From Anopheles merus (taxonomy: Eukaryota > Arthropoda > Insecta > Diptera > Culicidae), in the NCBI RefSeq assembly GCF_017562075.2, contig NC_054082.1, forward strand, positions 58,544,779-58,608,778: a stretch of DNA of 64,000 nt. The letters run 5' to 3'. The position numbers and the translations under genes were made by a program. Under the pieces are notes generated by a model, which saw only the letters and a list, made by a program, of their open reading frames with translations, was not told the origin of the DNA and ran no database searches. Positions 9,592 to 21,800 of the stretch are shown here, one piece after another. Position 1 is the stretch's first letter. Each line of letters starts with the position of its first letter.

Positions 9592-11290
9592 ATGATTACT
9601 ATAAGCGATAAAATCAAAATTTTGAAATATATATTTAAAAAAATACAGGATCCTAATCAAAGAACTTGTACAAGAACACAACTAAGAATTAAAGCTGAAG
9701 AAACATTTAAAGAAATTCAAAATGACATCGAAAAAAATAGATACAAATATACTTGTAACAAACTATTAGAATTTAGCAAAATTTCTAATGCATTAATACA
9801 AAATATCATTGCTATGAGCACATCAAAAACCAACGACGATTCACGTAAGTCATCTGATTTTTCTACAAATAGCTCAGAGGATAGAAATATCAATTTAACA
9901 CTGTTAACAACCAGCAGATTATCATTTAAACTCTTAGCTCAGATCATATTTGTCTTACTAAAGCTGCATAAAACAATTAAAATGTTTAATTTTGATATTA
10001 AAACAGCCACAGGTCTTGTACCCACATATGACGGGTCACCCGATACCTTTAATGCATTTGAGGACGCTTCCACGCTATGGTTCGAGTTAAATCTAAACCA
10101 TGAAGAAATGCTCGTAAAATTCATAAGAACCAGACTGACTGGTAAGGCTAGAATAGGGTTACCTAGCAATATAACGACTTTTAATGAATTAATCAGTGAT
10201 ATCAAGAGAAGATGTGAAGAAAAAACAACAAGTGATAAAGTAATAGCAAAACTAAAATCCATAAAAACAAGGGATGCACAATCAATTTGCAATGAGGTCG
10301 AACTGCTTTCAGAAAAACTAAAGGTAATTTATCTTAAACAAGGAATTCCAGAAAAAATAGCTAACGATATGGCAATTAAAACAGGTATCGACACACTTAA
10401 AGAAAAGGTACCAAACTCTGAAACTAAAATACTGTTGAAGGCAGGTACTTTTGCGACAATAACCGATGCAACACAGAAAGTAATGGAGAATGAAAGTGAT
10501 GAAACAAACAGAACTACTAATGTCCTTAACATAAATACACAACGCTACTGTTGCGCGTTAGCACAACGCTCGGCCTGCAGATAAATAATTTACCAAAAAA
10601 CGGCTTTTTTAAGTAATTCAGGATTATTTTATTATGCCTTTAACAGCACAAAATTTAGTAACCGAGAGAGTGAAAACTAAAAATTCGTCCGCTTCCACGC
10701 AGGTCCGGGATCAAAAAGAAAGCCCTATTTCGCAGTCCATGCGGTCACCGGCTATCCGTCAAACGCTCGGTCGATCCCTTTCGTTCAGTCCGAACGTTTA
10801 TCGTCCAGTCCGAGACCTCTAGCGGCCGCTAGCTAAAATACGGACGCTCCTTGTCGATCCTCGAACGATCGCGTCGTCACCATAAGTGACAGCTACAATA
10901 GAAACTATCCTAGAAACCAAGGTAACCAGAATAGGAACAATCAAAACAACTATCGTCCAAATACAAACCAACCATACCGAAACTACTATAATAACAGAAA
11001 TAATAACAACTTTAACAATCGAAATAATAACAATAGCAGCTACAACAACAATCTGTGAAATAATATTCGCTATAACAACAGATTTATTCAGGGACACAAT
11101 AATGAAAGATACAACTCCAACTTCAGTGGTAATCAGAACAGACCAAACAAAAACCTAAGGGCAATAACAAATGGAGAAACAGGGCAACAACAACGAAACA
11201 TATACCATACTACAGCTCAGATACAGGAAGTGGAGGGAAACAATTTTTTAGACCAACAGGAGTCAACTCAAACCCTAGATCAATTTACTC
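9592..11290 (+). pseudogene. G-C gag, broken
   Basis: The first 320 residues (9592-10550) form a continuous Gag frame: an N-terminal basic region, a Ser/Asp linker near residues 80-110, and a capsid-like helical region (TYDGSPDTFNAFEDA, KARIGLP, LKQGIPEKIANDMA). Between about 10545 and 10880 the sequence becomes GC-richer and the frame is lost, suggesting a small foreign insertion or rearrangement (GCGGCCGC at 10821-10828). From 10887 the typical Asn/Arg-rich Gag tail of this lineage (runs such as YYNNRNNNN) resumes in another frame to about 11290. It has no CCHC knuckle, which is normal for Mdg1/412-like Gag. Confidence 0.75.
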
Positions 11291-11315
11291 ATTAGAGTTA
11301 AATGGAGTTGATTAT

Positions 11316-14300
11316 ATGAAGATTAGATTGAGCATTGCAAATAATGAAACATCAATATTACTAGTTGATACAGGAGCATCAATTTCTTTATTCAAAGCAA
11401 GCAAGTTAAAGAAAAATCATGGCCCAATACGTTCAGATTCAATATCATTAACAGGGATATCGAACACACCAATTTATTCAAAAGGAAGTACAGCATGCAC
11501 TATATATATTTCAACAATCTAGAACACGATTTTGTATTAGTTCCAGATGAATTCAACATAGGAGCAGATGGTATATTAGGCAGAGACTTTTACAAACTAT
11601 ACAGATGTTCAATTAATTATCATTTGGAAATGCTTACATTCACGTGTCAGGGAGAAGAAATTCAGCATAACATTGAAGAAGATGATGGAAAAGGATTTAT
11701 TTTACCAATCAGAAGTAAAGTGGTACGTAAAGTATATCTTCCAAACATTACAGAGGATACCATAGTCTTTACACAAGAAATTCAACCAGGAGTATTCTGT
11801 GGTAGCACTATTATTTCAAAGGATAATCAGCTAATTAAAATCATCAATACAAGGCAGAGAAATATTTATATAACAAACGCAGAATTTAAACCCATTACAG
11901 AACCATTAGCAAATTATGAAGTGAAACATGTAAATAACAAAGTAGGAGAAATTAATAATGATAGATTGCAAAAACTATTACAAAAAATTAAAGTAGATAA
12001 AATTCCCATGACCGAAATTTATAATTTGAAGAAAATTGTAACTGAATATAACGATATATTTTGCGTAGAGGATGATCCAATTACTACAAATAAGTTTAAC
12101 ATCAGAAAATTGAATTAAAGGATAATATTTCTACGTATATACCGAATTATAAACAAATATACTCACAGGCTGATGAAATACAAAATCAGGTAGACAAAAT
12201 GCTTAAGAATGACATAATTGAACACTCAGTCTCCCGATATAACTCACCTATATTATTGGTTCCAAAGAAATCAACGGATGATAATAAAAAATGGAGACTT
12301 GTAGTAGATTTCAGGCAGCCTAATAAAAAGGTTATACCAGATAAATTTCCATTACCAAGAATATATACAATATTAGATCAGCTAGGGAGAGCAAAATATT
12401 TTAGCACACTCGATCTCATGTCAGGATTCCATCAAATACCTTTAGAAAATGATTCAAGAAAATTTACAGCTTTTTCAACCAGATCAGGGCATTACCAATT
12501 TAAACGTATGCCGTTCGGTCTAAACATTAGCCCCAACAACTTTCAACGCATGATGGCTATCGCTATGGCAGGATTAACTCCTGAGCTAGCATTTGTATAT
12601 ATAGACGATATAATAGTTACTGGTTGCAGTGCACGGCAGCACATCAGTAACATAGTTAAGGGTTTTGATAGGTCTTACAATTTAAAATTAAGTCCAGAAA
12701 AATGTTCATTTTTCAAAATAGAAGTTACTTATTTAGGTCATAAAATAACAGATAAGGGTATATACCCAGACGATTCTAAGTTTGAAACAATTAGAAACAT
12801 CCCTATACCTAAAAATGCAGACGAAGTTCGAAGATTTGTTGCATTTTGTAATTATTATCGTAAATTTGTACAGAATTTTGCAAAAATTGCTAAACCTTTA
12901 AATAACCTTATTAAGAAAAATGTCAAGTTTATTTGGACAGATGAATGCCAAAAAGCATTTAATAGTTTAAAAGAATGCCTTTTGTCTCCAGCAGTCTTGA
13001 AGTATCCGGATTTTACTAAAGAATTCATACTAACCACTGATGCTTCAGATGTAGCATGTGGAGCAGTTTTTTCTCAAATCACAGATGGAAAAGATCACCC
13101 AATCGCGTATGCAAGCAAAAGCTTCACGCAAGAAGAAAAGAATAAGCCTATCATAAAAAAGGAATTTACAGCAATTCACTGGGCAATCAATTATTTCAAA
13201 CCATACCTATACGGCAGAAAATTGCCCGTAAAAAGAAAACCGTAAAAACAGATCATAGGCCATTAGTATACCTGTTTGGTATGAAAAACCCAAGATCTAA
13301 ACTAACAAGAATGAGACTAGATTTAGAAGAATTTGATTTTAAAATAGAATTTTTAGCAGGTAAAACTAACGTAGTAGCAGATGCTTTATCCAGAATTATA
13401 ACTGATTCTGATGAGCTTAAAGCATCAATTCGTAAAAATAAATCAGATATATCAAATCCTATCTTAATGGTAAATACTAGAGCTATGATAAAGAAAAACA
13501 ATGTTGTAGAAAACAAAGAAAACAAAAAGAAAAAGGAAGAAATAATAGAAGAATATAATCCAATAAACATGTATGAAACAGACAGGCCATCTGATACAAC
13601 TAAAATGTTGAAAATGAAATCAAACATTAACGAAAAAGATGAATTTATTGAGCTCGTGATATACAATCACAATTATAACAAAGCGCTGGGAAATTTTAAA
13701 ATACCCATAACTTCTGCGAAGCAAAGTCAAACACTAGAGTTTGTTCTACATGAATCATGCCTAATCGCTAGAAAGTATCACAAGAATATAGCAATTGCAT
13801 CGAATGACAGGTTATTCGAATTTTACTCAATGTCGACCATAAAAGAAATAATTAACAAAATGATAACAGACGTTCACATTGTCGTATTTACACCACCTAG
13901 ACTGGTAGAAGATACAGAAGAACAGATCAAAATAATGTCCAATTTCCACACAACACCATCAGGAGGTCATATAGGACAATTCAAGCTGTATAGTAAGATA
14001 AAGGATAAATTCAAATGGAAAAATATGAAAGCGGATATCATCAAGTATGTAAAAAGTTGTAAAGCATGCGCAACTAATAAGATCTTAAAACATACTATAG
14101 AGGAAACTGTTGTGACGGCAACACCCTCTAAAGCTTTTAACATCATAACGATTGATACCGTAGGCCCTTTACCAAAAACAGCAAATAATAATCGATACGC
14201 AGTTACGATCCAATGCGAATTATCGAAATATATCGTAATCATCCCGATTCAAAACAAAGAAGCAAACACTATAGCAAAAGCATTAGTAGAAAATTTTATT

Positions 14301-14941
14301 CTTACATTTGGAAACTTTTTAGAAATGAGATCAGATCAAGGACTCGAATATAACAATGAAATTTTGGCACAAATATCAAAAATATTAGAAATCAAACAAA
14401 CATTTGCAGCAGCATACCATCCACAAACAATAGGATCTTTAGAGCAAAACCATAGAAGTTTAAATGAATATTTACGAAGTTACACCAAAGAGCATCATGA
14501 TGACTGGGATCAATGGACTAAATTTTACGAATTCGTTTATAACACATCAGTAAAACTAATTTCACGCCTTTCGAATTAATATTTGGCAGACAAGTTAATT
14601 TACCACAAGAATTATATAAAACAAAAGTAGAGCCATTATACAATATAGAACAATACTACAATGAAATGAAGTTTAAATTACAAAAATCACATGAAATTGC
14701 AAAACAAAAACTTATTCAATCAAAATTACAACGTCAAGCAAAATTGAATGAAAATGTAAACAAATTAAACATACAAATAGGAGATTATGTCTATTTAACA
14801 AACGAAAATAGAAGGAAATTAGATCCAGCTTATATAAGACCATTTACAATCGTAGAAATTACAAATACGAACTGCGTTATAAAACACAGTCAAACAGAAA
14901 AAATCACAACAGTGCATAAAAACAGATTAAAACATTTTTAG
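11316..14941 (+). pseudogene. G-C pol (protease, RT, RNase H, integrase), frameshifted
   Basis: Protease carries LVDTGAS near 11361. The frame shifts near 11515, and the linker runs to a stop at 12118. RT occupies 12199-12800 with YIDDIIV (catalytic Asps present) and MSGFHQIPL upstream. RNase H starts with TTDASDVACGAV, and a frame break lies at about 13235 in YLYGRK. The second half (13281-14579) holds ADALSRI, an HHCC finger (GGHIGQ, CKAC), and core acidic residues in TIDTVGPLP, RSDQGLEY and GSLEQNHRS. Another shift near 14575 precedes the C-terminal domain (14666-14941). Every domain is recognisable, but at least four frame breaks make it inactive as read. Confidence 0.88.
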
Positions 14942-14983
14942 TGAATAATGCACTCTTTCGTATAAACTCAATCGTACATTATT

Positions 14984-14998
14984 CAAAAAGGGTGGAGG
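14984..14998 (+). promoter_or_regulatory. G-C polypurine tract
   Basis: AAAAAGGGTGGAGG immediately precedes the 3' LTR, the normal primer position for plus-strand DNA synthesis. Confidence 0.85.
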
Positions 14999-15753
14999 TG
15001 TAGCATATCTGCTATACAGAACATATTGTAATACACACTATCAGCTATAAACACATTGTAACACACTTTGGAAAGCCAAACCACACCATTGTAACACATT
15101 CATTATAACACATTCAGTAAATCAGATCATACCATACACACCCGGAAGAGCTCAGGCCATACCGTTCATATAAAAACAATTGTGACACACTTAACAGAAC
15201 CAACCGAAACGTACAACATAAGCAGGAACAGTTTATGCATTATAACCCAAAGCAGGAACAGTATATGCATTAAACCCAAAACAGGAACTTAGTGACAAGA
15301 ACCATCTTTCTTGTCAACAAAAGACAAACGTAACTAGCTGAGTGAAAACAATAACTTTCCAACATACAACCCGGAACCAAATGTGCGAAACCCTTAACTC
15401 ATTTGAGTATAAATAAAACCAATTCCAACCGTGGCAAGTCAGATTCGTTCGGACTGCTAAGATAGGACGTTATGCTTCCTAATACTTCGCCTTCTAACTT
15501 ATTTCAAGAGTTTAGTTATGTCCCCCTACCCAAGGTAAGGCTTCTAAACTCCAACGTTTCCAGTAAGGGAAACCTCCTAAAGGTTTCTATGATCGCCTGG
15601 ACGATCAAGTGTTGAAAAGTCCGCTTCGAACAAAGTATGATTCTACATCGATACATGTCAGCGAATCACTGACCTACCGCGACGGTACTCGAGGTATAGT
15701 TGTACGATCATCACATTACATGGCGACCGTAACTATCATCCGAACACATTACA
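14999..15753 (+). repeat. G-C 3' LTR
   Basis: 755 bp, with a TATA box at 15408-15415 at the same offset as in the 5' copy. It is followed by TSD GTAT. Differences from the 5' copy include G to C near 15535 and several near the 3' end. Confidence 0.93.
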
Positions 15754-15757
15754 GTAT

Positions 15758-16664
15758 TTACTATCATAGTAAAACAAGACATAAATTAGGAACAATGAAC
15801 AAAATAAAACACAAAATAATAAATAACACTTCATAAATAAAATAATAAGTTATTTTTAAAATGTTTTTAAGAAATAAAATAAATAAAACGATATGTAAAA
15901 TAAAACAAAATATAGTAAAATGAGTTAATTATTAAATATATAAATGAATAAATCAATCAATAAGTAAACTTATTAATATTAATAATAACATGCATAATTT
16001 GAACAATTAAATTAATAAAAGCATTTACATAATAATTTTCTTACTCAGTGCCTTATAGTGCTGACGCAAATTCTTACTTATTAAACGGTCATACTTGTAT
16101 GAATTGATGCAATAGACCACATTAAAGCACATTCCACCAGGAATCGATGCAACAAAAAAAAATGGAAATGAAGTGTTGAGGCACATCCTTCAAGAGGACT
16201 GATGCAATAGACCATATTAAAGCACATTCCACCAGGAATCGATGTAACAAAAAAAAATATTAATAAACGGAAATGAAGAGTTAAGGCACATCCTTCAAGA
16301 GGACCGATGCAATAGACCACATTAAAGCACATCCCACCAGGAATTGATGTTACACAAAAAATGAAATTAAATGTTAAGGCAAATCCTCCAAGAGGATCGA
16401 TGCAATAGACCACATTAAAGCACATTCCAACAAGAATCGATGCAAATTAAAAAAAAAAGTGTGGAAGTATACGTATCGAAGCAATCCTTCGTGAGGATCG
16501 ATGCAATAGACCACATTAATGCACATTTCAACGAAAATCGATTCAACAGTGTTATAAGTGTTACAGCATATCCTTCAATAGGATTGATGCAATCGTAAAT
16601 ATTAAGGCACATTCCAATAGGAATTAATAAAAAAAAATATACATACATTTTATGTATATATATG
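15758..16664 (+). other. G-B leader, part 2 (contains tandem repeats)
   Basis: The first 350 bp are extremely A+T rich (AATAAA and ATAAT runs) without a gene. The tandem array at 16106-16627 follows. That this belongs to G-B is inferred from its place between the G-B LTR/PBS and gag. Confidence 0.5.
16106..16627 (+). repeat. Tandem array, ~95-bp unit, about 5.5 copies
   Basis: Units begin GATGCAATAGACCACATTAA at about 16106, 16200, 16305, 16398, 16499 and 16584 (last one partial). Each unit has two short dyads, ATTCC-ACC-AGGAAT and TCCTTCAAGAGGA, about 45 bp apart, each followed by CGATGCAA. Units are separated by A-rich spacers of varying length. Copies are 80-90% alike by eye. Long minus-strand frames across it are a by-product of the periodicity. 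Confidence 0.85.
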
Positions 16665-16865
16665 TACATACATATGTATATTTTATTTATTTATTTATTT
16701 ATTTGTTACGATACAAATATCTGCCTCAGAGGGCTAAATATAGGGAAACTTACTGACTAAAACTTAAAATTAATAGTAACAAACAAATACTTAAATCTAA
16801 CTAGACAAACATATACTAGACAGCAAGCAATTTGTAACACAGCCAACACAAGTAAAATGAAAGAA

Positions 16866-18642
16866 TTAGGATGGGGAAACAAAAAGGGAGTCAAAGAACT
16901 GAAGGAAGAGGGGACGAAGGGATTGAGGGGGAATATGAAAATCAAACACACCAGAGGCACTGTTGAAGCGATGGAGGGATCGAAAAAACGGATCATTGGT
17001 GCCATACAGCGTTCTTCTCGACGGGATTTGAAGGAAATCGCGGCGTCGAAGAAAGCGAGCAGGCGCGTACAGCGGTATTCTGTTAAGAAGTGAAGGATAA
17101 TCAATCTCGTTCCGAAGCAAACCACTGATAAGCAAAGCTTGAGAAGCAGAGCGACGATCATGCAGTGTCATCAATCCAAGCATACGGCATCGGACTACAT
17201 AAGGGGGAAGAGAAGCACCGGATTGCCCTAAAAGACGCCTAATGGCAATACGGGTGAATCTGCGTTGAACACTTTCAACCCTTTCAATCCATACCGAGCT
17301 GACTGGGCACCACACAGTGCTAGCATATTCTAAAATAGGGCGGACTAAGCTACAGAAAAGGGCTTTAAGGCATATAGGGTCACGCACATCATTTGCCATA
17401 GCACAAATCATTCCTAGTACACTATTGGCATGGTTAATGGTACGCTCAATATGATGATTGAATGACAGCTTTGCATCAAGGTGAACCCCAAGATCACGAA
17501 TGACATTAACACGATTTAATACAACAGAGTTTAGTGAATAATTATGAGACAACACATTTAAGCTCCGAGAGAAAGATATACAAGCACATTTATCGATACA
17601 CAGGGAGAGAAAGTTAGCAGAACACCAAAAGGAGAAGGAGTCTAACAGACATTGAAGAGAGACACATGAATTAGAGTCAGTGATAGGACAAAATATTTTT
17701 AAATCATCTGCAAACATAAGGAAGGAATCGGATGGAAGAACAGAGCACACATCATTGACAAATAAAATAAAAAGTAAAGGACTCAAGACACTACCCTGGG
17801 GTACACCCGACGAACAATGAAACTCATAAGAAAAACCGTCATTCAATTTAACACAGCAAAAACGATTCGATAGAAATGATTGTAGCCATTCAAGAAAGAA
17901 AGGAGAGAAGCCAAGTTTCTTGAATTTAGCAATGAGCAGAGAATGGGGGATTTTATCGAACGCAGCTTTGAAATCGGTATACACAGCATCAACCTGCATG
18001 CCAGAGTCCAGATTTAAGAGTGCTGAGGAAACAAATTCCATAAGATTAGTAGTGGTGGAGCGGCCAGCCATAAAACCATGTTGATTTGGAATAATCCATG
18101 ATTTCACCATTTCCATTAGAGGTAAACGAATAACAGATTCAAAAACTTTGCTGAACGCCGATAAAATAGATATGCCACGATAATTAGAGACCCAACCACG
18201 ATCACCCTTTTTAAAAACTGGTCTTATCCATGCTTGTTTCCAAATATTCGGAAAAGTAGCCGTGGACAAAGAAAGATTAAAAAGGAAAGAAACAGGAAGG
18301 GCTAGTGCTTCACGACAATGAACGAGTAAAGCAGCAGGAATACCATCGGGACCCGGCACTGAGGATGGTTTAAGGTTACCTAACGCACGTAAAACAGATG
18401 CAGTGCTTACAGAAACAAATTCAACATTCAGGACATTGAGAGGGGTGAATGAAAGACTGGCCTCAAAGCTTGCAGAGTTATCTAAACCATTTTCATAGAC
18501 ACTCGAGAAATGATCAGCAAAAAGCGAACGAATGTCATTCGGGCACGTAGCAAGCACATCACCAAGTGACATACTAGTAGGTAGGCCATTATTGTTTCTC
18601 ATAGAGTTTATGTAATTCCAAAACGCTCGAGGATTTGAACGG
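16866..18642 (-). pseudogene. N1 ORF2, RT and C-terminal part
   Basis: Open on the minus strand from the G-D insertion point to a stop at 16866; the first ATG is at 18602 but the frame is continuous with the part beyond G-D. RT motifs in order: PSSVPGPDGIPAAL, RPVFKKGDRG, NYRGISIL, QHGFMAGRSTT, YTDFKAAFDKIPH, SSGVPQGSVLSPLLF and the catalytic FADD (FADDLKIF). It ends with a CR1-type C-terminal region (ARIERVE-like, RRLLGQSGASLPPY). The RT half has no break; the element is disabled by the G-D insertion and by the endonuclease deletion. Confidence 0.85.
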
Positions 18643-18781
18643 TGTAGTATAGCAACCTTATAGATACGTTGTATATATAAACCTTGCTATGTTGCTTGAC
18701 AGATGAAAGATGGATTAACAATAAAGAGGAATCGCATGTGGAACTAGGAGGAGTCAAGACGTGTTTTATCACGATACTACA
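18643..18781 (+). repeat. G-D 5' LTR
   Basis: 139 bp, TGTAGTATAG...GATACTACA. It contains TATATATAA (18672-18680) and AATAAA (18720-18725), so promoter and polyadenylation signals are packed into a very short LTR. Confidence 0.93.
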
Positions 18782-18783
18782 TT

Positions 18784-18796
18784 TGGCGACGAGTAA
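18784..18796 (+). promoter_or_regulatory. G-D primer-binding site
   Basis: TGGCGACGAGTAA starts two bases after the LTR. The same TGGCGACGAG core follows the 5' LTRs of G-E and G-F. Confidence 0.7.
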
Positions 18797-18846
18797 AAAG
18801 AAATAAAGAGAACTAGCAGTGGAACAAAATCAGACGGCAAGATACA

Positions 18847-21800
18847 ATGAATACGATTGGTAAGCTTACTTCGTTTTGTTACTTCGGAAATGTGAAAGAA
18901 GGAAAATGTGATTGAAAGTACATTTGTATTGCAATTTGCTTAAATGCAGTGAACCCCGATTCAATTCGGACTTGCGTAAAAGCTGATGAAAAATGAAGCC
19001 AATTGGAAATTTGCTTAAATGCAGGACTATCCAAGTGAAAAGTGTGGTTAAAAAAAAAAAAAAAAAAAAAATGAACATTGCTCCCTTGTTAATTTGCTTT
19101 AATGCAGAATACGGTAAATGTGTTGAAACAAGTTTCACTTAAACGCCGAATTTATGTGTAACAAAGAATGAGTATTGTTCCTTTGTTTGCTTGAATGCAG
19201 AACTCGGAAAACATGTCGGAACAGGTATTGCTTCAATGCGGAATCCATATGTGAGTGTTTGGCACAAAGTCGAGTATTAATACATGCAAGGATGGCTTAT
19301 GTATGAGTGCGCATCTTTGTCAAAATGGAGGATGAAACGCAGAAAAACGGAAAGACAAGTGAATTATAAAAAAAAAAGCAAATCAATCAAATGTGCGTGA
19401 TGGGATTTTTCCTGAAAATTGCTTAAACGCTGAATAATAAAAATAAAAAAAATAATAAAAATAATAATAATAATAATAAGATGATTGAAAGATCAAGTGT
19501 TCTACAATAAGTATTATGTTATTGCACCAGTGTTAGTGTGATGCAGTGTTGTCAAACTCATAATGCATAATGCAGAGCTGCATGTTTGGATGGGTGAATA
19601 AACACAATCCTAATGTATTTTGACTATTTACATGAATTTCACAGACGCACACGTCTGATTTCTTCTGAATGACTAAATTCTGTTGTATTATTTTTACAGA
19701 TCTATTTCGTTTCCCAGGGCTGACGCCTCAGCCGTTTAATTATGAGGGTCACCGAGAAAACCTTGGAAATGAGTGGAAAAAATGGATCAAATCTTTCGAA
19801 ATCATGCTTCGAGCATCTCGAATTGATGATGAGGAGTGGAAGAAAGACCTACTATTGCATTTTGTGGGACCAAAGGTCCAACAAATTTATGAAACTCTGC
19901 CAGAACTACCAAGCATTGAGAAACGAGGACCTCTTTCAAATATTGAACAATATACCCCCAATATGAACAGCTACGAAGAGGCCGTAGCAAAATTAAATAA
20001 TTTCTTCTTGCCGAGACAAAACCCCACCTATGAACGACACCTATTGCGGCAAATTAAACAACAACCAGGAGAGAATTTTGACACTTTTATAGTGAAATTA
20101 CGCATACAAGCAGAAAGATGCGGCTATGGCGACAAGACAGAAGAAAATATTAGAGACCAGATTATTGAAAACTGTCAGTCAGCTGCATTGCGTAGAGAGT
20201 TATTGAGACTAGGCGACGCTAATCTCGATAAAATATTGAGTGTAGCAAAAATTCTTGAAACAGTTGCTCATCAAGAAAAATCGTTCATAGGAAGTCAGCA
20301 TCAAGTTGACGATGTTAATAAAATTGATGGGTATTCTGTTCATAAAAAGAGAATTTTTGCTGAAACAAATCAAATGCAATGCCATCGTTGTGGCTATATG
20401 GGACATCTTGCCAAAGACGAGAAATGCCCAGCCAAAGGAAAAACTTGTAGTAAATGCGGCGGCATGAATCATTTCGCTAAGAGGTGTCGCACTAAAAACC
20501 CAGAACAAAGGACTTTCAAGGGTACCAAGAAATATCGACGAGAGGCAACAGAAGCTGGAAATAGAGAGTACAAACATGACACAGTGAAACATATTGATAA
20601 CAATACCACGGAATACGTCTTCCATCTCACGCCATATGATAACAGCAGCGAAATGTGTTGTAAAATAGGTGGTATCCCTATAAACGCTATGATCGATTCG
20701 GGATCAAAATACAACTTAATCAGCCAAATTGTCTGGGAGCAACTAAAGTCCCAACATGTTGTTGTATCAAATCAACACCGTGATGCCACAATTACACTCA
20801 AGGCATATGGCGGACAGGTACTGCCGCTCGTAGGTGTGTTTACTGCTACAGTTACTTTAGGCTCAGCAGAAACTACTGCCGATTTCTATGTTGTGAAGGG
20901 TGATGGCAAAACTTTAATTGGGCGTGATACGGCTACCCTCATGGGAGCGTTGAAAATTACCGTTCCTGTAAATACGGTTGACAACGAAAACCATAAACTG
21001 TCGACCTTGAAGAATGTTGTGGTAGATATACCAATAAAATCAGGTTCAGTAGCTGTCGCTCAGCCATACCGTCGAATACCGGTTGCCCTGGAAAAACTAG
21101 TCGATAAAAAACTGGATGAACTACTGATTCAGGGAGTTATCGAGCAAGTAAATGAGCCATCTAAGTGGGTATCACCTGTAGTAGTTGTCCCTAAAGGAAA
21201 CAACGATGTTCGCATATGTGTAGATATGCGGCGCGCTAACGAGGCGGTTGAGAGAGAAAATCATCCACTACCTACTTTTGAGGACTTCTTACCACATATG
21301 GCTAAGGCAAAGGTATTTTCCCGTCTGGACATTAAAAATGCTTTCCACCAGGTTAGTGCAAACGAAGGTTGATTAAGGATTGATTGCGATTTAAGTTCTT
21401 TTGTTAACCTAATCTATTTGAATTACGTTGCTTATAACTCAATCGAAATATATTATACCAGAAACTAATCCTAATGAGTTTCATTTTAGGTAGAAATTTC
21501 AAAACAATCTCGGGGGATTACTACGTTCATCACACGTAGAGGGTTGTTCCGTTACACCAGACTTATGTTTGGGATAAACTGTGCACCAGAGCTGTTCCAG
21601 AAAACTATGGAACAAATTCTTACAGGCTGTGAAGGATGCTTGAATTACATCGATGACATTATTGTATACGGATCGCATAGAGATGAACATGACAAAAGAC
21701 TGACAAAGGTTCTCCAAAGGCTCAAAGAGTGGAACGTGGTGCTAAATGCAGATAAATGCGTTTACGGGGTATCAGAAATGAGAATTTTAGGGCATGTTAT

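Larger units (their letters stand above)
7941..15753 (+). mobile_element. G-C: Mdg1/412-like gypsy element, full length, frameshifted
   Basis: The boundaries are exact: both LTRs are 755 bp (7941-8695, 14999-15753), flanked by the 4-bp duplication GTAT (7937-7940, 15754-15757). The PBS is TGGCGACCGTGACC (tRNA-Arg type, as in Mdg1/412) and the PPT is AAAAAGGGTGGAGG. The order is gag, protease, RT, RNase H, integrase. LTRs look about 99% identical, with differences clustered in the last 220 bp, yet the coding part has at least four frame breaks, so some breaks may be sequencing indels. It is inserted in the leader of G-B. Confidence 0.93.

Noticed and set aside
16106..16627. CRISPR-like array
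   Set aside because: Units are long, imperfect and contiguous without unique spacers, in eukaryotic sequence.
16081..16669. Long minus-strand frames across the tandem array
   Set aside because: Unit lengths happen to avoid stops; the translation is a repeated hydrophobic pattern with no family resemblance.
21373..21489. Treating the G-D pol gap as a frameshift deletion or insertion
   Set aside because: Both sides join in phase at canonical splice signals and restore RT exactly, which a random indel would rarely do; insertion of a small element remains the alternative.
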